From Clostridia bacterium (GTDB taxonomy: Bacteria; Bacillota; Clostridia; Christensenellales; Aristaeellaceae): a DNA stretch of 45,450 nucleotides. Made by a program: the position numbers and the translations under genes. Each line of letters starts with the position of its first letter. Position 1 is the first letter of the stretch. Below, piece by piece: positions 31,099-38,768 of the stretch. The DNA lies in the NCBI GenBank assembly GCA_017481825.1, contig JAFUOR010000051.1, forward strand, positions 1 to 45,450, given 5' to 3'. A model generated the notes under the pieces. The model did no database searches and was not told the origin of the DNA. It saw only the letters and a list, made by a program, of their open reading frames with translations.

Positions 31099-32187
31099 AT
31101 GAAATCGAAGCATATTCAACAGCTCCTGCGGATTCTGCTGATGGCGGCGGGTGCGGGCGCGGGCATTGCCCTGGCCTTCCTGTGCGTGCAGGTGCACCGC
31201 ATGACCAATTTGGGCTCCGCTCTGGACTTTGGCCGCCTGGTGATGCTCTATGGCGGCATGGCCCTGCTGGGCGTGCTGCTGGGGCACATCCTTGCGCCCA
31301 GGGTTATCCGCTGGTGCAGCGATGCGATTGCCGCCGTGGAGCAGCATATGGACACCCTGTCCCTGGCGCAGCTGACGGCGATGTCCCTGGGGCTCATCAG
31401 CGGCTTGCTGATCGCGGCGCTGCTCAGTCAGGTGTTGTCCTTTCTGGGGGATTCCATTTTTACCCTGGCCAGTTCGGCGGTGCTCTATGTGGTGCTGGGC
31501 GTGACAGGCTTGTCCATCGGCAAGCGCCGGACGGAGGATATCGCCGCCCTGATGGATCGTCTGCCAACCCTGCGGGACCGCCGCCATGCCCGCCATGCAC
31601 AGGGAGTCCGGCCCAAGGTGCTGGATTGCTCCGTGCTCATCGACGGGCGCGTGGAGGCAGTGCGCAAGGCGGGCTTTATTGAGGGCGAGCTGCTCCTGCC
31701 TGCCTGTGTACTGGAGGAATTGCACCGCATGGCAGACGCCGCAGATGAAGCAAAGCGCCTGCGTGGCCGCCGTGGCCTGGAGGTCGCCGAGCGGTTGCAG
31801 GCCACCCTTCGCGATGAGAGCGGCGATCAGCTGCCACCCCAGGAGTGGGAGGTACAGCTGACGGCTCTTGCGCGGGAGGCGAACGCCGTGCTGCTGACCA
31901 GCGACGCCAGCCTTGCAAAGGCTGCCAAGCTTGCCGGCGTTGCGGTAATGAACATCAACGATCTGGCCTGTGCGCTGCGCAGCACGGCGGCGGCAGGGGA
32001 TGTGCTCACCGTGAAGCTCACCAAGGAAGGCCGCGAGCCCGGTCAGGGTGTGGGCTATCTTGACGATGGCACGATGCTCGTGGTGGTGGGCGGCAGGGAG
32101 CATGTGGGCGAGATAGTGGAGGTCACCGTGACCTCCGTGCTCCAAACCAGCGCAGGCCGCATGGTCTTTGCCAAAATGAACGACTGA
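31099..32187 (+). CDS. PIN/TRAM domain membrane protein (YacL-like)
   Basis: A 362-residue protein: four N-terminal membrane helices (about residues 10-30, 43-65, 95-115 and 120-137), a PIN/PilT nuclease domain (about 172-290; KVLDCSVLIDGRV, LLLPACVLEELHRMAD and the acidic LLTSDASLAKAAKL supply the metal-binding carboxylates) and a C-terminal TRAM domain (GVGYLDDGTMLVVVGGREHV then GEIVEVTVTSV). It is the YacL family, of unknown but widely conserved function next to radA/disA, probably a membrane-tethered RNase. It begins 25 bases after radA. GAGGCGATGAA is a poor ribosome binding site, so translation may depend on coupling. Confidence 0.92.
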   Translation: MKSKHIQQLLRILLMAAGAGAGIALAFLCVQVHRMTNLGSALDFGRLVMLYGGMALLGVLLGHILAPRVIRWCSDAIAAVEQHMDTLSLAQLTAMSLGLISGLLIAALLSQVLSFLGDSIFTLASSAVLYVVLGVTGLSIGKRRTEDIAALMDRLPTLRDRRHARHAQGVRPKVLDCSVLIDGRVEAVRKAGFIEGELLLPACVLEELHRMADAADEAKRLRGRRGLEVAERLQATLRDESGDQLPPQEWEVQLTALAREANAVLLTSDASLAKAAKLAGVAVMNINDLACALRSTAAAGDVLTVKLTKEGREPGQGVGYLDDGTMLVVVGGREHVGEIVEVTVTSVLQTSAGRMVFAKMND

Positions 32188-32202
32188 CGAAGGGAGCGCC
32201 GC

Positions 32203-32670
32203 ATGATGGAACGCTGGCTGAAACCTGCCTTCACCCTGATTGGCATGGAGGGCTCCACTGCCGACGGTCCCGGCTTTATCCAACGCCTCTGGGAGAGCGC
32301 TAACAGCCGCTTTGGCGAGGTGGCACACCTGGCCAAGAAAGACGAAAACGGCTGCCCCGTCGGCGTGTGGGGCGCGATGAGCGACTTTACCCGCAGCTTC
32401 CGGCCGTGGGAAAACGGCTTCACGCAGGGGCTGTATCTGGCAGGCGTGGAGTGCGGGGAGGACGCCCGTCCGCCAGAGGGCTGGACGCGCTGGGACATGC
32501 CGGGCTTTGTGTACATCCGCGTGGAAAACGATGCGCCGGATGTGTTCCCGCGCACGCTGGAGCAGCTGGCGAAGCAGGGACTGCCCCTGGCCGGTGCGGT
32601 GCATGACCTGACCGACCCGACGACGGGGAAGAACTACATGTGCTTCCCCATACAAAGGCTTGACGAATGA
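32203..32670 (+). CDS. GyrI-like/effector-binding domain protein
   Basis: A 155-residue single domain of the AraC effector-binding (GyrI-like) fold: FTLIGMEGSTADGPGFIQRL then WESANSRFGEV, GVWGAMSDFTRSF, YLAGVEC and a C-terminal DLTDPTTGKNYMCFPIQRL. Such free-standing domains bind small amphipathic molecules or act as toxin- or drug-binding proteins. The conserved acidic residue positions seem kept (EVAHLAKKDENG), but the ligand is unknown. GAAGGGAGCGCCGC precedes the ATG at 32203. It lies 15 bases after yacL and just before an MFS transporter, fitting a role in drug sensing or binding. Confidence 0.82.
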   Translation: MMERWLKPAFTLIGMEGSTADGPGFIQRLWESANSRFGEVAHLAKKDENGCPVGVWGAMSDFTRSFRPWENGFTQGLYLAGVECGEDARPPEGWTRWDMPGFVYIRVENDAPDVFPRTLEQLAKQGLPLAGAVHDLTDPTTGKNYMCFPIQRLDE

Positions 32671-32689
32671 CGGAAGGAATGTTTACCTG

Positions 32690-33985
32690 ATGAAGCTCAA
32701 TGTTCGCCGCACCGCGCTGGTGGGCCTGGCCTTCATGGCGATCAGCGCCTTCTGGGGGCTGTACGATTTCACCGTGCCGCTGATCCTGAAGGATACCTAC
32801 GCCCTGGGGGATGCCACCGCTGGCCTTGTGATGGCGATGGACAATATCGTGGCGCTGGTGCTGCTGCCGGTTTTTGGCGCCCTGTCTGACCGCTGCCGCC
32901 TTTCCATGGGACGCCGGATGCCCTTCATCCTCTTTGGCGGCATGATGGCGGCGCTGCTGATGCTGTCCCTGCCTGCGGTGGTGAAGACCAGCCCCCTGTG
33001 GGCGTTCCTGATCCTGCTGGGGATGCTGCTGGTTACCATGGGCACCTTCCGCTCCCCCACGGTGGCGCTGATGCCGGATGTAACGCCCAGGCACCTGCGA
33101 TCCCGCGGTAATGCGGTGATCAATTTGATGGGCGCTATCGGCAGTGCGCTGTCGCTGCTGTTGGTGAACTTCCTTGTGACTGAGACGGTCAACAGCGCCG
33201 GGCAGCGGGTCAGCGATTATACCTGGCTCTTTGTGACCGTTGCAGCGGTGATGATCGTGAGCGTGTGGGTGGTTCGCCTGACGATTCCCGAGCGCCGTCT
33301 CGCTGCAGAGGCGGAAGCGATCAACCGCCGTTTCCACACGGAGGACGATGCCTCCCCAACCATCCAGCGCCAGCTGACTAAGGCCGAGAAGCGCTCCCTG
33401 GTGCTGATTCTCTGCTCCGTGGCTTTGTGGTTCATGGGGTATAATGCCATCACCACGGCGTTCAGCAAGTATGCCATGGCGACCTGGCAGGTGGAGGAAG
33501 CCGTCGCTGCCAACTGTATGCTGCTGGCAACCGTGGCAGCCATTATCAGCTATTGGCCTGCGGGCGCGCTGGCAAGCCGTTTTGGCCGCAAGAGGCTCAT
33601 CATGGCGGGGCTTGTGATGCTGATAACCGCTTTCCTGGTGGGCGTGCTGGAAAAGGAGATGAACGCGCTGGCCTACATCATGTTCATCCTTGTGGGCGTG
33701 GGCTGGGCGTTCATCGGCGTGCACAGTTATCCCATGGTGGTAGAGCTGGCCTCTGGCAGCGATGTGGGCAAATACACCGGCTTTTACTACACCTTCTCCA
33801 TGGCGGCGCAGGTGATTACGCCCATCCTGTCGGGCGCGCTGCTGGAGCACATGGGTTACTGGACGCTCTTCCCCTATGCGCTGGTGATGATGACCACGGC
33901 CCTGCTCACCATGAGCCAGGTGCGCCACGGCGACAGCAAGCCCGTGGCCCCCAAAGGCCTCGAAGCGCTGGACGTGGGCGATTGA
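32690..33985 (+). CDS. MFS transporter (SLC45/GPH-like, 12 helices)
   Basis: A 431-residue major facilitator protein with 12 membrane segments. After the first helix pair the cytoplasmic loop LSDRCRLSMGRRMPFILFGG (about residues 68-87) is the G-x-L-S-D-R-x-x-x-x-x-G-R-R motif typical of the sucrose-transporter-like SLC45/GPH-related group, and ALASRFGRKRLIMAGL repeats it in the second half. It could import sugars or glycosides, but a drug or metabolite exporter is equally possible beside the GyrI-like gene. The ATG at 32690 is used; AAGGA lies 11 bases upstream. No terminator is seen; a palindromic element follows. Confidence 0.88.
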   Translation: MKLNVRRTALVGLAFMAISAFWGLYDFTVPLILKDTYALGDATAGLVMAMDNIVALVLLPVFGALSDRCRLSMGRRMPFILFGGMMAALLMLSLPAVVKTSPLWAFLILLGMLLVTMGTFRSPTVALMPDVTPRHLRSRGNAVINLMGAIGSALSLLLVNFLVTETVNSAGQRVSDYTWLFVTVAAVMIVSVWVVRLTIPERRLAAEAEAINRRFHTEDDASPTIQRQLTKAEKRSLVLILCSVALWFMGYNAITTAFSKYAMATWQVEEAVAANCMLLATVAAIISYWPAGALASRFGRKRLIMAGLVMLITAFLVGVLEKEMNALAYIMFILVGVGWAFIGVHSYPMVVELASGSDVGKYTGFYYTFSMAAQVITPILSGALLEHMGYWTLFPYALVMMTTALLTMSQVRHGDSKPVAPKGLEALDVGD

Positions 33986-33996
33986 AACAACGACCA

Positions 33997-34169
33997 AAAG
34001 GCTGCGGCATAATGTCTAATGGTACTAAGTTAAGCAGTAGGCACCTCATCCGATCTTGCGTTCCCTTCGGACACCTTCTCCTCAAGAGGAAGGCTAAAGA
34101 ACGGGTGCAAGCGCTGACTGATGAGGTGTTTGCTGACTTAGTGATATTAGGCAAAATGCCGCAGCCTTT
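33997..34169. mobile_element. 173-bp imperfect palindromic MITE/REP-like element
   Basis: The two ends are inverted copies of AAAGGCTGCGGCAT (33997-34010 and 34156-34169). Inside, CTAAT..ACTAAGT and then CACCTCATC on the left have mirror partners GATGAGGTG and ACTTAG..ATTAG on the right, giving arms of about 60 bases with roughly three quarters identity. The centre holds another imperfect hairpin (CCTTCTCC-TCAAGAGG-AAGG, near 34075-34100). There is no coding capacity of note. It resembles the non-autonomous repeats scattered in gut Clostridia genomes that carry ACCTCATCCG and TTCGGACACCTTC words. Confidence 0.75.
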
Positions 34170-34184
34170 CGTGTACCGGTGAAA

Positions 34185-34574
34185 TCAGTTGGTCTTGATG
34201 ACGCTGTCCGACGGGAATTCCTTGTCGCCGATGTTGCACCAGACGGTCATCTGGAAGGTGCCGGAGCCGACGTAGACCCGACCACCAGCATGGGCAAAGT
34301 CGCCGCCGGTTGCGCTGCCTTCCCAGTAAGCAACGAGTGTCCAACCAGCACCGTTTTGTCTAAACAACCTGAGAACAATATAAGCATCGTCAAAAGCGGA
34401 GGGTGTAACTACACCGTCGCATACGGCATAATCACCTTCAAAGGACAACTCGGAATAGAGGTAAGATGTATAATTCCACCGCGGTTGGACAGTTGTTGCG
34501 TAGGCTACAGGGTGTAATGGAAGAAGTGTGAAGGACAGACAAATTGCCAAAAGAATGCTAACTGTTTTTTGCAC
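34185..34574 (-). CDS. small secreted protein of unknown function
   Basis: A 129-residue protein with a clear Sec signal peptide (QKTVSILLAICLSFTLLPLH, cut after VAYA near residue 26), giving a mature product of about 103 residues: TTVQPRWNYTSYLYSELSFE, aromatic and glycine-rich, with Cys in YAVCDG and MTVWCN that could form a disulphide. It looks like the short secreted beta-type proteins of Clostridia with a PRW start (DUF6147-like), by pattern only. It begins with GTG behind GGAGGTTCCTC. It has a lower GC content than the neighbouring genes, and follows the anti-sigma-type gene on the same strand, so it may be part of that regulon. Confidence 0.72.
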   Translation of the reverse strand: MQKTVSILLAICLSFTLLPLHPVAYATTVQPRWNYTSYLYSELSFEGDYAVCDGVVTPSAFDDAYIVLRLFRQNGAGWTLVAYWEGSATGGDFAHAGGRVYVGSGTFQMTVWCNIGDKEFPSDSVIKTN

Positions 34575-34644
34575 GAGGAACCTCCATTAGACTATTTTAC
34601 AATAAATGAGACATAAATGGAGGGGACCGTTACATGAGGGTAAG

Positions 34645-35409
34645 CTATTTGGAACTGGCAGTTACATTTTGTGCGATTCGGATTACCTCTGATTTTGACA
34701 GGCCATGCGCATCAATGATAAAATAGCAATCTTCAATTGCCCAGCATATAGTGACTGTTTCATCCTTCATGACAAGGTGTGCAGGCTGGTTATTAATTAG
34801 CACATCGTTTACAGTAGCATCTTCGCTATCAATTAGTAGTCGCCCATTCATCCCCATTGAACTAAAGTAGAAGGAGAGCCCTTCTTCTCCGGGAGACCGA
34901 TATTGTACGGTGCGATTAGAGCTACATTTCAGCTCAAACCCCTCCGGCAAATACGTCAGATAATAATCTCCCTGCCATGCCTGCGGCACCTCCACCGGCT
35001 CCGGGGTCGGGGCAAGCCGGATGAGGGTGTATTCCTCCGTGGTGACGGCCAGCAGCTGCAGCAGCTGAACACGCAGGCTCTCGCTGGAGGCCAGGGCGAT
35101 GCTGCCCAAAAGCGTGAGGCATATGATCACCATCGACACGGCCTGGGCTGCGCGCAGGAACGAGGCGGCGAGGGTTGACTGCACCCAGGCCCGGCGCATA
35201 CCCCTGTTGATGATTTTCAGGAATCTGGCGTCGCGTGCGGCGAAGAAGGCATCCATTTCCGCTGTGCTGCCGCTGGCTTTGTCGGCTTCCAGCTCAAGCA
35301 GGAGGCGGCGCGTATCCCTTTCAAGGATCATTTCGCCCAGCAGATCATATGATTGGTCGCTGATTGTGCGCTCGTTTGGGGATTCGTCGTTGCGGACAGG
35401 CAGTATCAT
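34645..35409 (-). CDS. membrane protein with DUF4367-like C-terminal domain (putative anti-sigma factor)
   Basis: A 254-residue protein: cytoplasmic N-terminal part (about 85 residues, charged, beginning ILPVRNDESPNERTISDQ), one membrane helix (about 87-108: AQAVSMVIICLTLLGSIALA) and an outer DUF4367-type domain (about 145-254: GDYYLTYLPEGFELKCSSN, LINNQPAHLVMKDETVTICW). Its start overlaps the stop of the sigma gene as ATGA, the layout of sigma/anti-sigma pairs, and DUF4367 domains are common in such partners. The gene is mosaic in composition: the part from about 34935 up is GC-rich like its surroundings, while the outer-domain part is clearly AT-richer. Confidence 0.82.
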   Translation of the reverse strand: MILPVRNDESPNERTISDQSYDLLGEMILERDTRRLLLELEADKASGSTAEMDAFFAARDARFLKIINRGMRRAWVQSTLAASFLRAAQAVSMVIICLTLLGSIALASSESLRVQLLQLLAVTTEEYTLIRLAPTPEPVEVPQAWQGDYYLTYLPEGFELKCSSNRTVQYRSPGEEGLSFYFSSMGMNGRLLIDSEDATVNDVLINNQPAHLVMKDETVTICWAIEDCYFIIDAHGLSKSEVIRIAQNVTASSK

Positions 35410-35990
35410 GCGTCACCTCTTTTTGCCTCGGCGGCTATGCGAAGCTTTTGCTTTGCCCGGTGCACGGCGGCGCGCAGAGCGCCCTCGGTCGTGTTCAGGG
35501 CTTCGGCGATCTCGCGGTATTCCATGTGGTCGATGTGGCGCATCCAGATCAGCTTCCGATCCCTTTCACTCAGCTGGTCGTAGGAGTTGAGCAGATCCTG
35601 CGCGTTGGTGCGGTCAAACACGCTGGTAAACATGTCTTCGTTGGAGCTGTGGATATCCTGACAGTAGGCGTCATCAAAGCTGATGGTGTTCTGCCTTTGC
35701 CGCTGCAGCTTGGTCATCCGGCGCATGCAGACGCTCTCAACGATCTTGCGCATGTAGGCTGGCAGCTTGTATTCGGGCACCTTTCTGACATGCTCGTAAT
35801 ACCGGCAGATCTGCTCCACCGTGCTGCTGATGGCGTCCTCCACCTCGCAGTAATCATGGCCGAAATAGTGGATAGCCACCTTGTAGAACAGCCCCTTGTA
35901 TGCATGGTAAAGTTCGACCACCCGTTGGCGGTCGTCATCATTGTCGATGAGCAGCAGGATGATGGGAAACATCATTTCGGGAGACGGCAC
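35406..35990 (-). CDS. ECF-type RNA polymerase sigma factor
   Basis: A 194-residue sigma-70 family protein. Region 2 is seen in DRQRVVELYHAYKGLFYKVA then CEVEDAISSTVEQICRYYEH and LPAYMRKIVESVCMRRMTKL, and region 4 in QLSERDRKLIWMRHIDHMEY then REIAEALNTTEGALRAAVHR. The true start is not certain: the conserved FPIILLLIDNDDDRQ begins after two ATG codons (35975 and 35972) without a good ribosome binding site, so the GTG at 35990 behind GGAGTGAAGCCT is used; frames to 36038 are possible. It overlaps its membrane partner gene by 4 bases. The promoter area carries a 14-bp inverted repeat. Confidence 0.86.
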   Translation of the reverse strand: MPSPEMMFPIILLLIDNDDDRQRVVELYHAYKGLFYKVAIHYFGHDYCEVEDAISSTVEQICRYYEHVRKVPEYKLPAYMRKIVESVCMRRMTKLQRQRQNTISFDDAYCQDIHSSNEDMFTSVFDRTNAQDLLNSYDQLSERDRKLIWMRHIDHMEYREIAEALNTTEGALRAAVHRAKQKLRIAAEAKRGDA

Positions 35991-36043
35991 AGGCTTCACT
36001 CCAAGCTTTATGGTCATAAATAGTGCTGATAGCAGCATTTTCT

Positions 36044-36108
36044 ATTATGATGATTCGACACGTTTCGCGCAAGCATTCAGCGTACGAACTTTTACGAAAC
36101 GTGTCGAA
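36044..36108 (-). promoter_or_regulatory. sigma operon promoter with 14-bp inverted repeat operator
   Basis: Minus strand -35 TTGCGC (36067-36072) and -10 CATAAT (36044-36049), spacer 17. The perfect inverted repeat TTCGACACGTTTCG (36054-36067) and CGAAACGTGTCGAA (36095-36108) has one arm between -35 and -10 and the other upstream. This arrangement fits a dimeric repressor or a looped pair of half-operators. Confidence 0.6.
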
Positions 36109-36146
36109 AAACAGAAATTTATGTCGCTTTTTGCTGAAAAGGCCCC

Positions 36147-36166
36147 GTGTCAAGCAGAGTTGACAC
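36147..36166. promoter_or_regulatory. GTGTCAA/TTGACAC inverted repeat, possible operator of the HTH gene
   Basis: GTGTCAA-N6-TTGACAC, 80 bases upstream of the HTH-membrane gene. It shares the GTGTC word with the 14-bp repeat next to it. An extended -10-like TGCTAAGAT (TAAGAT at 36210-36215) lies between it and the gene. Confidence 0.45.
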
Positions 36167-36246
36167 GATTGTGAGGCGAAATTGGTGGTCTTTTTCCACC
36201 GAATATGCTAAGATAGGGCCATCAGAAAACGGAAGGAGACGTGCTT

Positions 36247-36789
36247 ATGACCTTTGGGGAGAAGCTGCAGCATTTGCGCAAGGCGCGCGGCTGGACGCAG
36301 GAGGAGCTTGCGCAGCGGGTGGGCGTATCGCGCCAGTCTATGTCCAAATGGGAGGGCGATGCGGCACTGCCGGATACGGCGAATGTTGTGGTGCTGGCTG
36401 ACCTGTTTGGCGTGACGATGGATTATCTGCTGCGGGAGGATGCGGGTACCTCTCCGGCAGTATCCCTGACCGCCGAACCCGCGAAGGTCTCCTCTGACCG
36501 GTGGACGCTGTGCGGCAGGCTGTTGCTGGGCACCGGCATTGCAGCGATGTTCGCCCTGCGCCTGCTGGCCTCGCTGTATCCGGTCAGGTACGGCATTAAC
36601 GATATGCATTATGAGGGTCTGTGGGCGTATCTGCTGTCCAATGATTTGGTATGGCTGTGGAGCAGCGCTGTGATCGCGGCGGTGGCAGGGGCGCTGCTCG
36701 TGTGCGTCCGATGGCTGCGCCGGAACGGGGCGCAATTAAAGGAGCGCTGGCTGCAAAAGCCTGGAAATGAGAAGATGGAAGACGAATAG
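36247..36789 (+). CDS. XRE-type HTH regulator with C-terminal membrane helices
   Basis: A 180-residue protein: an N-terminal Cro/C1-type HTH (TFGEKLQHLRKARGWTQEEL, then AQRVGVSRQSMSKWEGD, residues 1-60), a linker of about 25 residues, and two hydrophobic helices (about 90-112 and 133-157) followed by a basic C-terminal tail. HTH proteins with membrane segments of this type are common in Clostridia and may bring DNA to the membrane or sense membrane state. The ATG at 36247 is used (AAGGAGACGTGCTT); a GTG two codons upstream is possible. It is divergent from the sigma operon, and inverted repeats between them could be its binding sites. Confidence 0.87.
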   Translation: MTFGEKLQHLRKARGWTQEELAQRVGVSRQSMSKWEGDAALPDTANVVVLADLFGVTMDYLLREDAGTSPAVSLTAEPAKVSSDRWTLCGRLLLGTGIAAMFALRLLASLYPVRYGINDMHYEGLWAYLLSNDLVWLWSSAVIAAVAGALLVCVRWLRRNGAQLKERWLQKPGNEKMEDE

Positions 36790-36794
36790 CAAGA

Positions 36795-36823
36795 GGGCTG
36801 CGGCAATGCGTCGCAGCCCTTTC
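36795..36823 (+). terminator. intrinsic terminator after the HTH-membrane gene
   Basis: GGGCTGCG, a 9-base loop, CGCAGCCC and TTTC. The stem is good but the T-tract is short. The following 140 bases up to the ABC gene end hold only weak hairpins (for example GGAGG-GCAGAGT-CCTCC near 36926-36942). Confidence 0.7.
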
Positions 36824-36962
36824 AGATTCTCCCGGAGGATGGCGGCAGGTTGTTCCTGCAAGGAAGCAGCCAAGCCGCAGTAGAAAAAAGGGGTTCTTAA
36901 GGACGAAGCGTCTCTGAGCGGGTGGAGGGCAGAGTCCTCCCGGGGTTAAGGAGCGGGGTCTC

Positions 36963-38768
36963 TTAGGCCAACTGCAACTGATACAGCTTCTTGTAGATGC
37001 CGTTTTGCTCCAGCAGCTCCTGATGGGTGCCGCTTTCGCGGATGCGGCCATGGTGCATAACGATAATGCGGTCACAGTGCTGGATGGTGGAGAGGCGGTG
37101 GGCGACCATGATGGAGGTGCGGCCCTTCATCAGGTGCTCTACGGCCTCCTGAATCCACTGCTCGGTCTCGGTGTCGATGTTGGCGGTAGCTTCGTCGAGG
37201 ATGAGGATGGTCGGATCGTAGGCCAGGGTACGGGCGAAGGACAGCAGCTGCCTCTGCCCAGCGGAGAAGGTCGATCCGCGCTCAGACACAGGCTCATCAT
37301 AGCCCTCCGGCAGGCGATCGATGAAGTGGGAGGCGTTGGTGTTGCGGGCGGCCTCGCGGATGGCGTCCATCGAGATGGAGTCGTCGCGCAGGCGGATGTT
37401 AGACTTGATGTCACCGGTGAAAATGAACACGTCCTGCTGTACCTGACCGATGGAGGCGCGAATCTGCTCACGGGTCATATCGCGGATATCCACGCCGTCG
37501 ATGCGGATGGCGCCCTTCTGGATATCGTAGTAGCGCCCAATCAGGTTCAGAATGGAGGATTTGCCTGCGCCCGTCGCACCGACAAAGGCTACCTTCTGGC
37601 CCGGCTCAATGACGAAGGACACATCCTTGAGCACCCAGTTTTCCTTGCCCTCCTCGCCGTCGTAGGCGAACCATACATGATCGAACTCGATACGTCCGCG
37701 AATCTGGGGAAGGATGGTCGGATTGTCCTTTTCCTGGACGAGGGGCTTCACGTCCAGAAGGGTGAAGATCTTCTCCGCCGAGGCAATGGCGCTCTGCAGG
37801 GTGGTGAACTGCTCTGCCAGCTCCTGAATGGGCTGGAAGAGCTGGCCGATGTACTGGGTGAACATGTACATCGTACCGATGGTGATCACGCCGCCCAGTA
37901 CCTGCGCGCTGCCGCCACCCAGAATGACGGCGGTGGCGACGATGGAGGAGAAGTAGATCAGCGGGCGGAAGATGGCAAAGACCATCATCTCGCGGAAACC
38001 AGCCTTGTACAGATCTTCGTTCTTGTCGTCAAACTCTGCGCACTTCTCCTTCTCGCGGTTGAAGATCTGGATGACGCGCATGCCGGAAAGATGCTCGGAC
38101 AGGAAGGTGTTGATGGTGGTGATGCGGGTCTTGACCAGCTGATAGGTTCTGCGGGAAAGCTTGCGGAACACCACCGTCAGCACCGCCACCACCGGCACCA
38201 TCACGAAGGACAGCAGCGCCATCTTCACATCCAGTGCCAGCATCACGATGATTAATCCGATGATTTTGACCACATTGCGGAACAGGCGGACGATGATGTT
38301 GGCATACAGGTCGTTGATGGCCTCGGTGTCGTTGGTGATGCGGGTCACGATGCGGCCTACTGGCGTGGTGTCGAAGAAACGCATGGACAGGCTCTGCACA
38401 TGCTTCATCAGCTCCATGCGCAGGGTGTAGACGATCTTCTGGCCCATTTCCTGAATCATCAGGTGCTGGCGACGGCTGCAGATGAACACAGCGATCAGCA
38501 CCAGAATGTACACCGCCGAGGCGCGCAGGACGCCCGCAAAGCGCTCGTCGGGGGTCAGGAGGGCTGCGGCGTCGCCGGTGATGTACAGGTCGATGGCGTC
38601 GCCGATGAGCATGGGGCGGTAAAGCTCAAGGCCGGTAAGGATGAGCACCAGCGCAAAGCAGATGAGCACGGTTTTCCAATAGGGCTTCAAATAGCCCATC
38701 AGGCGCAGGAAGGCATTGCCGCTATACTGGATGTCGTTGATTTCCTGATCGTTGCGACGATTAGGCAT
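36963..38768 (-). CDS. ABC exporter half-transporter, canonical ATPase site subunit
   Basis: A 601-residue type IV ABC exporter subunit: six membrane helices (about 20-330) fused to an ATPase domain (about 345-595). Walker A is GATGAGKSS, the Q-loop QVQQDVF, the signature FSAGQRQLL (in place of LSGGQ), Walker B ILILDEATANID with the catalytic Glu, and H-loop MVAHRLST. Together with the next upstream gene it forms a heterodimer like TM287/288, BmrCD or LmrCD: this partner supplies the catalytic Glu, while the other supplies the canonical LSGGQ. Such pairs usually export drugs or lipids. ATG at 38768 (GGTGAGCAGC upstream) overlaps the partner gene by 8 bases. Confidence 0.93.
   Translation of the reverse strand: MPNRRNDQEINDIQYSGNAFLRLMGYLKPYWKTVLICFALVLILTGLELYRPMLIGDAIDLYITGDAAALLTPDERFAGVLRASAVYILVLIAVFICSRRQHLMIQEMGQKIVYTLRMELMKHVQSLSMRFFDTTPVGRIVTRITNDTEAINDLYANIIVRLFRNVVKIIGLIIVMLALDVKMALLSFVMVPVVAVLTVVFRKLSRRTYQLVKTRITTINTFLSEHLSGMRVIQIFNREKEKCAEFDDKNEDLYKAGFREMMVFAIFRPLIYFSSIVATAVILGGGSAQVLGGVITIGTMYMFTQYIGQLFQPIQELAEQFTTLQSAIASAEKIFTLLDVKPLVQEKDNPTILPQIRGRIEFDHVWFAYDGEEGKENWVLKDVSFVIEPGQKVAFVGATGAGKSSILNLIGRYYDIQKGAIRIDGVDIRDMTREQIRASIGQVQQDVFIFTGDIKSNIRLRDDSISMDAIREAARNTNASHFIDRLPEGYDEPVSERGSTFSAGQRQLLSFARTLAYDPTILILDEATANIDTETEQWIQEAVEHLMKGRTSIMVAHRLSTIQHCDRIIVMHHGRIRESGTHQELLEQNGIYKKLYQLQLA

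Noticed and set aside
36160-36188. TTGACA at 36160 as a -35 box for the HTH gene
   Set aside because: No -10-like sequence at 16-18 bases; better read as an arm of the GTGTCAA/TTGACAC repeat.
36824-36962. GC-rich intergenic stretch with GGAGG-GCAGAGT-CCTCC hairpin as a possible RNA gene
   Set aside because: Only short, weak stems and no promoter; nothing supports more than a decayed repeat.
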